The notes beneath the pieces were generated by a model, which was given only the letters and a program-made list of their open reading frames with translations, searched no databases and had not been told where the DNA came from. Shown piece by piece: positions 1 through 9,644 of a DNA stretch of 25,061 nt. How positions within the stretch are numbered: position 1 is the stretch's first letter; every line of letters begins with the position of its first letter. The position numbers and the translations under genes were made by a program. This DNA is from Amanita rubescens (lineage: Eukaryota; Basidiomycota; Agaricomycetes; Agaricales; Amanitaceae), in NCBI GenBank assembly GCA_015039365.1, contig WION01000672.1, forward strand, positions 1-25,061, read 5' to 3'.

Positions 1-45
1 GCCTGAGCTTGCCTGGTTTGTGCAGTAACTGATTTACACTTGCAG

Positions 46-468
46 ATTGGATCAGAGAAGTGCCTCTCCTGCAAGGATGGTGCTCGTGGCAAGGGCAAGA
101 TCGACAAGGGTGGCGACTACCTCAGTGGGTGCGAATGCCCAGTTGAGACTGCAGCCCTTGAGCTTTGGCTTACGAAGATCAATGCAAAGAACCCCGATAC
201 CCCTCTGCGACAAGCTGGAGATGGAAAAATAAAGAGAGAGAATGCATTCAACCCGACCACCCTTAGGTTCATCGAAGGTGGTATCGCAGCAGTCTCAGGG
301 CACACAGTCAGGTCACTTCTTCAAACTGAGAAGGCTCGCCTTGAACATACTGCAATATGGGCATTGAGTCGCTTGTCGGACATGATGATCATGGAAAATC
401 CTGCACACCAGGAGGAGATGGAAAAGGTGCTTGCTGCATTCAAGACTTATGTTAAAGGACAAGTATGA
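46..468 (+). CDS. 3' terminal exon of an unrecognised Cys-containing protein (partial)
   Basis: An open frame of 140 codons ends at TGA 466-468. It is preceded by a good acceptor (cttgcag, ending at 45), so it looks like a last exon whose upstream part lies outside the window. There is no convincing ATG of its own. The visible part opens with a C-x2-C-x19-C-x-C pattern (residues 6, 9, 29 and 31 of the exon), which could hold a metal. A Lys/Gly-rich stretch follows, then a mostly helical, Glu/Lys/Leu-rich tail. I do not recognise the family. It sits at the edge of repeat-rich DNA next to a tyrosine recombinase module, so it may belong to accessory or element-borne DNA, but that is inference. 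Frame choice is supported by length and codon usage only. Confidence 0.5.
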   Translation: MGSEKCLSCKDGARGKGKIDKGGDYLSGCECPVETAALELWLTKINAKNPDTPLRQAGDGKIKRENAFNPTTLRFIEGGIAAVSGHTVRSLLQTEKARLEHTAIWALSRLSDMMIMENPAHQEEMEKVLAAFKTYVKGQV

Positions 469-540
469 TTTTCCTGCCTTGTTAAATTGTATAATTTTGA
501 ATAAGATTTGCTTTGCTCGTGCAATGTCTTTTTGGCACAC

Positions 541-1604
541 TTCTGTATATGGCATGTTGGACTTGAACATGTTGTGCCAGGAAGTGTTGCATTTATACAC
601 ATATACCCATGAAATGTCACATCTGAACATTTCCATAATTGGCATGTTAGACTTGCACATGTTGTGCCAAGAAGTGTTGCATTTATACACATATACTTAT
701 GAAATGTCACATCTGAACATTTCCATAATTGGGATGTTAGGCTTGCACATGTTGTGGAAGGAAGTGTTGCATTTATACACATATACTTATGAAATGTCAA
801 ATCTGAACATTTCCATAACTGGCATGTTAGGCTTGCACATGTTGTGCCAAGAAGTGTTGCATTTATACACATATACTTATGAAATGTCAAATCTGAACAT
901 TTCCATAACTGGCATGTTAGACTTGCACATGTTGTGGAAGGGAGTGTTGCATTTACACATATGGACTTGTATCATGTCTCATCTAGGCACTTCCACAACT
1001 GGTATGTTAGGCTTGCACATGTTATGTATTAAAGTGTTTTATTTATACACATGTAACATCGCATAGTGGAAGATGGCCTACCCACTTGCTACCCTAGTTG
1101 TTCTGGTTAGACTTGCACATGTTGTGCCAAGAAGTGTTGCATTATACATAAGTAGTGTTGCATTATACACATATACTTATGAAATGTCACATCTGAACAT
1201 TTCCATAATTGGGATGTTAGGCTTGCACATGTTGTGGAAGGAAGTGTTGCATTTATACACATACACTTATGAAATGTCAAATCTGAACATTTCCATAACT
1301 GGCATGTTAGACTTGCACATGTTGTGGAAGGAAGTGTTGCATTTATACAGATATACTTATGAAATGTCAAATCCGAACATTTCCATAACTGGCATGTTAG
1401 GCTTGCACATGTTGTAGAAGGAAGTGTTGCATTTATACACATATACTTATGAAATGTCAAATCTGAACATTTCCATAACTGGCATGTTAGGCTTGCACAT
1501 GTTGTGGAAGGAAGTGTTGCATTTACACATATGGACTTGTAACATGTCTCATACAGGCACTTCCGCGACTGGTATGTTAGGCTTGCACATGTTATGCATT
1601 AAAA
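541..1604. repeat. 90-bp tandem minisatellite array, about 11 copies in two blocks
   Basis: Units of 90 bp recur with the landmark gaagtgttgc at 581, 671, 761, 851, 941 and (degenerate) 1031, then at 1131, 1241, 1331, 1421 and 1511. A last partial unit ends near 1604. A non-repeat spacer of about 40 bp (1060-1100) splits the array. The unit starting at 1131 has a small internal duplication (gtgttgcattatacac). Units share gaaatgtca, tctgaacatttccata and cttgcacatgttgtg blocks and differ by a few substitutions. Because 90 is a multiple of 3, long open frames appear on both strands with 30-residue repeats. These are a by-product of the period and I do not call them genes. Confidence 0.93.
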
Positions 1605-1839
1605 ATGAAGATGCGACTGCAGAAACAAGAAAAATCCACTCGCTTTGGCTTTGGAGCACTGGCTTTGCTACCCTAGTCGCTCGGCAACCAGAACGAGGTA
1701 GTAGCGAAGCTCTGGCATCCTTTACCGAAGGAGGGATGTGGTGGGCTGGCAAGTAGGGAGAAAAGGAAAAGAAATACAAAAAGGAGCATCACTGCAGGTA
1801 AATGCGGGAAAAGGGTAGCGACAGTGGGCAATGGATTGT
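1605..1839. other. Unassigned spacer between repeat arrays
   Basis: About 235 bp of mixed sequence with no supported gene. It contains ttgctaccctagtcg near 1668, which resembles ttgctaccctagttg at about 1088 in the spacer that splits the 90-bp array, so the two stretches may be remnants of one sequence. Confidence 0.4.
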
Positions 1840-2035
1840 GGGAGATGAAATAACAAGGCCTAAGCAACAGGAATCTCCCCAGTGTTAGCAGCCTTCACAC
1901 GAAGGTCATTACTCGCTAAACACTCTAGATTGGCGAAGTGACACTGCGATGGGGAGATGAAATAACAAGGCCTAAGCAACAGGACTCTCCTCAGTGTTAT
2001 CAGCCTTCTCGCGAGGGTCGTTACTCGCTAAGCAC
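1840..2035. repeat. Direct duplication, two copies of about 84 bp with 112-bp period
   Basis: Copy 1 (1840-1923) and copy 2 (1952-2035) both begin gggagatgaaataacaaggc and both end in ttactcgctaa followed by ca. They differ at about ten positions, and a 28-bp spacer separates them. No open frame spans them. It looks like a short tandem duplication outside any gene. Confidence 0.85.
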
Positions 2036-2059
2036 AGTTAGATCGACAAAACACTACTG

Positions 2060-4480
2060 AAAATGTCGCAATGAGTGCAAGGGTGTGTCATTAGTTGGGA
2101 AAACAAGGGAAAACAAGGTATGGGCGGCATACCCTTCGATATTGAGGTGGTGGGAGTTGCTGCGCAGGCGCGGGATTAGTTGGGAAACAAACAGCCGCAC
2201 CATGGGTGCGACATTGCAGTAGCAGAGAGGCATGGGAGCCACACACCAGATGTAGCGGTAGGGTCATCGTTAGTTAAACCAAAAGGAGCAACAAAGGGAC
2301 AGGCGACGTACCTTGCCGTGCCTGACGATGGTTGCTGTGCAGGTGTGGGAGCCGCATAGTGGCTCAGCGAATGCAGGGGCAGGCAAAGAGAAAAAACAAA
2401 AGGATGGGCAATAGTGCCCATCATTGAGGTGCGGAGGTTGCTGCGCGGGTGCAGGAGTCGCATGGCGACGCAGCGAATGCAAGGCAGGGTCGCGGGGCAG
2501 GGTCATTAGTTGAAGGGAAAAACAAAGGGCGAGCGACATACCTTTTAATGCCAAAATTGTTGTGGATGTTGTCTTGCAGGCCTGGGAATCACAAAGTGTG
2601 CAGCAAATGTGGGGGCAGGGCCATTAGTTAAAGGAAAAGAAAAGAAAGTTCGGGCAACATACCAACTGACAAGTGACGAGAGCCGTCGCTGCATGCGATT
2701 GAAAGAGCAGAGGTGATGGTGGGGGTTGATGTGCAGATGCGAGAGTCGCAGAGGCATAGCGAATGCAGGAGCTGGGTTGAGGGTTGTTAGTTAGAAAGAA
2801 AGAAAAGAAAGCGAAGGTATGGGCATCATACCTTCGGTGCCGATGCGACCGCGGGGACAGTTGACATGGCATTGGCACGTGGAAGAAGTCGTGCAGGGGA
2901 GGCATGAAGAAGGATCGCGTGGAGGCGCGGCGAGTCGGTGCGCCGAATGCAGGGTTGTGGGGCAGAGTCATTAGTTAGACAAAAGGAAAAATAAAGGGAC
3001 GGGCGACATACCTTTGGTGCCTGCCGTTGCGATGGTGGAGGTTACTGCGCGGGTGTGGAAGCGAGGGGCAGGATCGTTAGTTAGCCAAAAAGGAAAAATA
3101 AAGGGACAGGCGACGTACCTTGCGATGCCTGACGATGGTTGCTGCACAGGTGTGGGAGTGCGCAGGTGTGGGAGTCGCATGGCGACGTAGCGAATGGGTC
3201 GTTAGTTAAAGGGAAAAACAAAGGGACGAGCGACATACCTTTTAATTGTGGTGGAGGTTGTCGCACAGGTCTGGGAATCGCAAAGTGTGCAGCGAATGTG
3301 GGGGCAGGGCCATTAGTTAAAAGAAAAGAAAAGAAAGTTCGGGCAACATACCAATTTGCCACATAAATCCATCGACGACATCGGCGATTCCAACTGTCAT
3401 TCGACATTGAAGTGGCAGAGGTCGCTGCGTGGTAGCATGGAAATGAGAGTCGCGCGGTGCGACGAGTACAGGAGCTGGGTTGAGGGTCATTAGTTAGAAA
3501 AAAAGAAATGTATGGGCGACATACCTTGATGAGGTGGTGCGAGAAAGGGCTGGTGGCACAGCGCGCATCGGTGAGGGGTGGTGATGCAGTTGTGGTACAT
3601 TCGGCGTAGGCATTCGTTGGATGACGTGGCATGGGCGGAAGTTGGGCAGCGTACGTTGGTGAGGTCGGGCAGGGTTGTTGGCATGGGCTTGTGTCCGTTG
3701 GTGGTGCAGGGGAGGGTTGGTGTCGCGGGGCATGTTGGCGAAGGGTGGTGGCGCGGTACGAGCTGCGAATGATGAGAAACCGATTGAAAAGAGAAAAGAA
3801 AAACGTACCGCCGAGGTACACCCCTGCGGCCAATCCCTGGGGAAGTTTGATGACGTGGCATGGGGGGAAGTTGGGCGGCGTACGTTGGTGAGGTCGGGCA
3901 GGGTTGGTGGCATAGGCTTGTGTCCGTTGGTGGTGCAGGGAAGGGTTGATGTCGCAGGGCAAGTTGGTGAAGGGTGGTGTGGTACGAGCTGCGAACGATG
4001 AGAAAACGATGGAAAAGAAAAAAAGAGAAACGTACCGTTGAGGTACATTCCCACAGCCAGTGCTTGGGATGTTTGATGACGTGGCAAAGGGAGAACTTCA
4101 AGTTGGTGGTGAGGTATGTGTTGATGAGGTCGGGCAGGGTTGGTGGCATGGGCTCGCTGGTGAAGGGTGTTGGTATGGCATGAAACGATAATGATTAAAA
4201 AACGAAAGAAAAGACGAAAGGAAAACGTACCGTTGTGGTACATTTCAGTGGCTGGTGCCAAGAACACTCGATAACGTGGCATGGGGAAAGGTTGGTGATG
4301 CGGCGCGTGTTGGTGGTGCAGTGCAGGTTGGAGGCGCGTGGTGTGGCACGAAGTGAGGAGGTGGGAGTTGTTCACAGGATGACGTCCACGGTGACGGTGA
4401 CGAGTAGCGTGAACACCTTTGACCTTAGGGCAAGAATTGTGCAGTAGCAGATATGTCTGAGTTATTTTTGGAGAAGAAAC
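2060..4480 (-). repeat. Degenerate G-rich tandem array whose units carry intron-like cassettes on the minus strand
   Basis: About 13 units of roughly 105-285 bp repeat here. On the minus strand each has a donor-like GGTATGT or GGTACGT. The matching plus-strand catacc/cgtacc lies near 2129, 2307, 2537, 2657, 2827, 3007, 3113, 3234, 3348, 3520, 3804, 4031 and 4226. Each donor is followed by a C/T-rich stretch. In the 2.06-3.5 kb half this runs into TTTAACTAA, a branch-site-like motif. In the 3.6-4.2 kb half it is CTTTTC-rich and ends in an acceptor-like TTCGCAG. The right half has longer units (about 195-230 bp) sharing gacgtggcatggg and gaggtcgggcaggg. Long minus-strand frames rich in Pro, His and Thr run through it, but they shift frame from unit to unit. 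It could be a decayed repeat gene, a satellite that acquired splice-like motifs, or multiplied introns. Confidence 0.75.
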
Positions 4481-4567
4481 CGATATCGCCATCCATCTTG
4501 GCCACAGCTACGCGAGTCAGGCTGCCTCCACACTACTACTCCACTACTACTGTCATCCTCTAGCATC
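4481..4567 (+). promoter_or_regulatory. Putative 5' leader of the dioxygenase-like gene
   Basis: The stretch just before ATG 4568 is rich in CT and contains a short ctactac run (about 4532-4551). C/T-rich tracts near transcription starts are common in filamentous fungi. No clear TATA box is visible. Weak evidence. Confidence 0.3.
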
Positions 4568-6217
4568 ATGTCGACCACTAGCAATAGTAAACCAACAAAG
4601 CAAGCCGACTATTGGGCCATGCTTGCATCGAACCTATCTACCGATCCCAGGCTTCTCTATCTCATTAGATCTGCTGTCCGAGATGACAACATTGCTGCTG
4701 CATCTGACTATCTCCGATTTCACCTAAAAAGTTTTGGTGCCCCTCCCGACATGACCAACAACCACAATCTTCTTGGAGCCTTTGGCTCCTTCTGTAATCG
4801 CAATCGCGATAAGATGCCTGTTCTCGAGGATGGAATAATGGCTGCATGGGAGCATCGTCGCAAGGAAAAGGATGACCTCGATATGGCCCACAAGCATCTT
4901 GTTGTTGAGCTTGGCCTCAACTGGAAGGCAGAAAAGCAACAATACACTCGGGATTTGCACCTTGAGGGCATCAAGGTTGTTGAACTCCCAAAACTCAAGA
5001 TCCCTTATCCTCCAAAGAGTGAGTCGTAGTATTATTGCCTGCAATTAAATTGCAATTAAATGAAATAAAATTTATCAGACCATTGGGTTGTCGAATCTAA
5101 GGATATTGGGGATCTCTGGTTCGATTACATCTACAACCGAGATCAGCCTGATCCTCGCTTGAAGCGACACCCCTTCCATCAGCTTGACCCTGCCAAGATC
5201 ACCCTTTATGTTGACCCTGACACCAATATCATTGTTAAGGACAAGAAGACGAAGGAGATTGTTCTGGTTGTCATGCGCAATGCCTGCAGGGACAAAGGGG
5301 CTGTGCTGTGGGTTGATGCAACAGTAACTGATGCAACAAAGCTTAAGAAGTCGATCAGGGTGAGTAAGCTGATTAGCTTTAGGCTGTACCTTTTTTCTAA
5401 CCAAATTTAGTTAGAGGACCCTGGATCGCTGGTCCAGATCGGTTATTCTGCAGGGTCTCGGAGCAAGCCTTCATTCAACTGGGTCCGAAATGTTCGTTCC
5501 ACTAAGACTGACGCGCGCGACCTTGACCAGAGGACATGTTCGGCCTTCGCTTTCTTCTGGAACCTTTGTCGTGGTTGGCTCCCTCCTCAAATCATTGTTG
5601 ACATTGATCGGTGGATCACCAAAAGTGGGCTACCTGCCATGAATGCAACTCGCCAACTGGGTAGTCACAAGGGGTCATATAATCTTATAGTTAATGGCAT
5701 TCCCTTTACATTCTCTGATGTCCACCTTGCCCCTCCAGCTGGTGTTATGGCTCGCAATTATGCAAGGTGAGTGGTAATTGCCCCCTAACCTTTTTTGAAC
5801 AAATGATGAAGACATGAAATTGACAGGGCTATACATCGCGAGTCGCAGCCCCATGATTATGCAATCTCATGGACTACCTCTCGGAACAAAGGTCAAGAGT
5901 ATGGTGGTTGCTTCTACCTTGCTCAGTATGGTATCCAAGTTGCACCAGCTGCAAATACCATCATTGCCTGGAGAAATCGCGATGCCCATGGCACAGGTCT
6001 TCAGAAGGTTGACCCTAGCTTTGTCAACAATGATGATGACCCAAATTATTTCCACCAAGCTGGTCTAGCCTTTGTCACTCCTAACCGATTACAGAAGGCT
6101 TGGGATGATTGTTTGAAGGGGATTATCGATGAGAGTAGGGTGTGGGAAGTTATTCAGGAAGGGGATGATGAAGCTGAAATTGAATACAACTGGGATGATG
6201 ACGAGGATGAGGCTTGA
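4568..6217 (+). CDS. Putative 2-oxoglutarate/Fe(II)-dependent dioxygenase, TET/JBP-like (4 exons, 492 aa)
   Basis: Exons 4568-5018, 5079-5359, 5411-5766 and 5827-6217 join in frame (1479 nt). All introns are 51-60 nt and begin GTGAGT. The first third (residues 1-150) is helical and charged, without a recognised domain. The C-terminal part has a double-stranded beta-helix signature. His366-Arg-Glu368 (H-x-E) is followed by a W-T-T-S-R strand, then GGCFYLAQYG (389-398), NTIIAW (406-411) and His417-Gly-Thr, with a basic residue shortly after. This is the spacing of the Fe ligands H-x-D/E...H in these enzymes, and the loop NYARAIHRE resembles a family widespread in Agaricomycetes. TET/JBP members oxidise methyl groups on DNA bases and in basidiomycetes are often linked to transposons. 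Substrate and exact family are inference. The tail is Asp/Glu-rich. The gene faces the tyrosine recombinase gene tail to tail. Confidence 0.68.
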
Positions 6218-6841
6218 TAATTCGGATTACTATATTTTGCCATGTATATCGCTCTAGCCATAAACAGGTCTTATTAGCAGCTAGTAGTGTGTGGTTTCAA
6301 GTCCTGGGATGAATGTGATGCAGATCGATGGAAGTGTTTCTTTTTAACAAATGTCTGAATCACTCATGTCATGGCAAGTGTCTGGTTGTAACACATGCCT
6401 AAATTACTTAAATTTAGCCTTAAATCTTGACTAACTATGTAACATAGCAACCCAGGAACTGACATAGTCAATCACATATTACATGTAGATTTAAGATAGG
6501 TTTGTGACATGTTCAAACAAGGAACTTTCTTGCATGTGTGCATGAATGACATAAGGTGACATGTGTAAGGAAATTACACTTTCTCATCGAATGTGTGCAT
6601 GGATGACATAAGGTGACATGTGCAAGGAAATTACACTTTCTAATCGAATGTGTGCATGAATGACATAAGGTGACATGTGTAAGGAAATTACACTTTCCGG
6701 TGGAATGTGTGCAAACAAGGCACTTTCCTAGCATATGTACAATAAGGACAAGTTGCGACATGTGCCAACACAAGACAAGTTCTGTTGACATGTTTAATAA
6801 CAACATGTTGTAACATACTAGTAATAAATGATTTAAGCTAA
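6218..6841. other. Spacer between the convergent dioxygenase and recombinase genes
   Basis: AT-rich non-coding DNA between two stop codons. It holds the 57-bp tandem array described separately, plus single ACATGT-like words, including a near-palindrome aacaacatgttgt around 6799-6811. Both genes must terminate here. No gene is supported. Confidence 0.6.
6533..6715. repeat. 57-bp tandem repeat, about 3 copies
   Basis: The landmark ataaggtgac occurs at 6551, 6608 and 6665, exactly 57 bp apart. Each unit carries gacatgtg, aaggaaattacactttc and gaatgtgtgca. Copies differ at a few positions. The last copy decays after 6700. The array lies in the intergenic gap where the two flanking genes converge. 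The period is a multiple of three, so a spurious minus-strand frame runs through it. Confidence 0.9.
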
Positions 6842-9042
6842 CTATTGTTTGTGACTCGTCCGATTCCGACTTTTGGCTTCCCCCCTCTCTTTTCTTGCCT
6901 CCCTGACTGCCTTGAGTAATTTGGTGTACTGGTGTCGCATGCCTGGGAACTTGGCCTCAAACAGGTTAAAGTCACATTGGCACTCAATCGCAAACTCCTC
7001 CCAAATGAATCGAATGTTACTCAATTTCACTGCCTCCGACTGATAGTCTGATGGGTCAAACAAATCAGCCCATTGCTTCAATGGTACCACCAGCCCCTTA
7101 TCAGGAGCCCCATTTTCCCAGTATGCCAGCACATCGTCAAGAGATGTAGTTCGGGGTATGCAAGATGGCCGAGGCGAGTGTTCAACAGGTGCCGACAAGA
7201 CTGTTGCGAGTACCTCGCCCTCATCATCCGACTGTCCAGGCACATGACAACTGGTTGATATCGCTGGTTAGGCTGTGTTGAGCTGGGTATAATGTGGTGG
7301 TAGACGACTCAGAAACATACGAGTTGGAGGCTGTTGTGTTGCTATGACAGGAGTCACACCCAGGGGACTTGGCGAATGCCTTGGTAGTATCGGAGTACTG
7401 GCATATACATGGAAGAGGCCCTCAAATTTCTGAATGATGCCCTCACCAAAGGTAAAGAGGTCTTTCTTTGTAGGTGTCGCTGAAGGGTCTGGTACACCCA
7501 TGAAGGACTCATGTCGCTCAGAGGCTCTGTCGTCCATCATGATGTCACTAAAGCCTTCTTCATATGCAGTCAATTCTTCGAGGAGGTATCGCATGATGGT
7601 GTTTACCTGTCGCATTATTGAGTACTAATCGATCAGGCAGAGGATGGCAAAGGTTTACATTATCGCCTGATGACCAACCCCCCCACCATTTGACAGCCTT
7701 CAAGCTCCATTTCTTTGGAGCATACATGAAGCGATACTGAGCCCCACCTCGCCGAAAACAATGAGTTGTGAATTTCCCATTTCTTCCCTGCATCACACCT
7801 GATTTCTTAACAATGTCATCCATGATGGTCTCAAAGCCTGATCGGCTTGTTGGTACACCAAACTTGATTTGCCCTGTTGAAGCGATGGCTGGGAAGACAA
7901 GATCACCCACTCCCAAGGACCGAGCGATGAGGCCCTGCTGGTATGATACCCAATTGAGCAGATGGGTATAACAGTCGATTTCGGGCTCAGATGTACTTTG
8001 AGGGATGAAATAGGTCTGGGCTGGCGAAGTTCCATCATGTGAGATTGGATATCACTTCCCACATGTCAAAGGCACTGGTACCTTTGTTTGGGTCCTTATT
8101 AGTTTTTCGAAAAACAAGCTGGAATTCATGGTAGAGTCTCCCAGTGGCCGATTGCTGGCATAGCTTAACATTACCGAATTGGAGGTTGATGAGTTCTTCA
8201 TTCCTGGGTGTATATTAGGTCAATTAAGCTAGCGAAAACTCGAAGCAAGCTAACCTTGTCCAAAGTGCAAAAGCTGTTGTAGCGAAGGCCTTGAAGTATA
8301 GTCGCCGAGTGACTGAAACATTATCGCTACCATCTTTCCCATCCAGATAGTCCATAATGACCTTCAAATCTTTTGGGAACATTGGAAGGGCCTGAGTTAC
8401 AGTCCCTGTCCTGTTATCCCGATTCTTCAGTGACTCATAATAAGTCTTGAAGTCGGACTGGAAGACTGGATTCCCTTCCCAGGCCTTTGTATGAGAATTA
8501 TATCGCCAAACATCACCTTGACACCCAAGAACCCTGTCCAGCAGAGAAAACAATGTGGGGGATGGAAGCAAGTGAAAGGCTGATCGCAAGCCCTCAGCTG
8601 TCGCAAAGGTGCAACCCTGGTGCTCACATTTATAGGCAGTGAGCAGCCTCAGAGCAACAGGGGTGTGATCACTGATGGTATTGAAGGCTTGGGCAAGGTG
8701 TACCCTGGTACTTCCTTCTTCTGGGTCGTCGCCTGTTCGGTCCTCCGAAGTCACCAATTCGGAGTCGTCCGAATCAGTTCGGTCCTCAATCGCCCAATCG
8801 CCCAGCCACTGTTTACCATGCTTCACATAGTTAGCATAACCATTCTTGGTCCTCTTGGACTTGTACCACTCATCTGTGGTCTCTCGGCTCTGATCCAGAA
8901 GCTGTGCAACCGAGGGAGCAGGTATGGGCTCAACCTGAATAGAAGTCCCTTGTGACTTGCGACTACGACTCTTCTTTGGTGATGGTGAGGGAGTTGTGTA
9001 AGGAACAGTGGCAGTGGTGGACTTTTTCGGTGTGCGAGGCAT
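6842..9042 (-). CDS. Crypton-like tyrosine recombinase (5 exons, 666 aa)
   Basis: Exons (minus order) 9042-8255, 8203-8056, 8015-7659, 7606-7321 and 7263-6842 join in frame (2001 nt). The N-terminus (1-35) is Ser/Pro/Lys-rich and basic, like a nuclear localisation tail. Residues about 80-260 fit a core-binding region with a C-x4-C pair (CEHQGC). The catalytic domain follows. Box I is T-R-N-E-E-L-I-N-L, with Arg263 created across intron 1. Box II is H397-C-F-R400-R-G-G, then WWGGW (422-426) and R-Y438-L-L, with a second Tyr at 446. R...H-x-x-R...W...Y is the tyrosine recombinase/integrase signature. Cryptons are the fungal transposons built on it, moving through a circular intermediate without terminal inverted repeats. 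The tail past residue 450 (Ser/Pro-rich, then a helical Lys/Arg-rich end) is unassigned. The acceptor of the last intron (7264-7320) is chosen by frame. Whether Tyr438 or Tyr446 is the nucleophile is unclear. Confidence 0.78.
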
Positions 9043-9644
9043 TAGAACAACTTATACAATGAAGGGCGAGTCGCGACGAGCTCTCAGGCCAAGTGAGTCA
9101 TACAATTTCCAAGTCAAATGACCAATTAAGACACTAGGTGGAAGTGTCGGTAACAAGCACATCATTCAACTTCGCACTGCGCCAGGGGCAGAGATCTGGG
9201 ACAGTTCACAAGGCACATGTGGGGTTTGCACAGCTCAATCACAGTTTGTGGCGAAGCAAGTTATTTAGGCAATTTAATCAAGTGCTTAAATTTCACACAT
9301 CGGCTAGCTTAAATTTGACCAAACTATGGCCTACATATTCCAGATATTGACTACTACCCCAGTCTTTTTCTTTCTCTGTACAGGCATTGTCAGTGTCCAA
9401 TATACTTTATGCGTTTTTAATTTACGGTTACTCCGTGGCTTATTTCAGGCGTCCTTTACAGCGCAACACTGAGACGCTGTACCGGGATTACTTGAAGGAG
9501 CCACAAGGTATATATGGAGTACATCATACTATATGGCAAATCTAGCATGTAGGTTTGGAAGGTGTAGTAAGGACTATGCTAGAGCAGGCGTAACTTCGCA
9601 TTTCTATGTTCGATGTACTCAATGCATTTCGTGTCCACGAGGTG
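9043..9644. other. Intergenic stretch with one exon-like fragment
   Basis: The gap lies between the recombinase start and the 3' end of the flavin monooxygenase gene. The left half is AT-rich and holds two cttaaattt words (about 9284 and 9309). Positions 9449-9507 look like a spliced exon on the plus strand: acceptor tatttcag, an open frame with LYRDYLKEP, and donor GTATAT. No neighbouring exon could be joined, so I do not call a gene. Confidence 0.35.

Noticed and set aside
431..1066. Plus-strand 211-codon frame with 30-residue repeats
   Set aside because: It follows the 90-bp repeat exactly, and an equally open frame exists on the minus strand. There is no start context, domain or splice support. 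The period being a multiple of three explains it.
541..1604. CRISPR-like array
   Set aside because: The 90-bp units are repeats along their whole length with no unique spacers, and the genome is eukaryotic.
3081..4492. Long minus-strand Pro/His/Thr-rich frames (about 290 and 330 codons)
   Set aside because: They run through the G-rich array. Their composition follows the repeat, units change frame between copies and no family motif appears. They are treated as part of the array.
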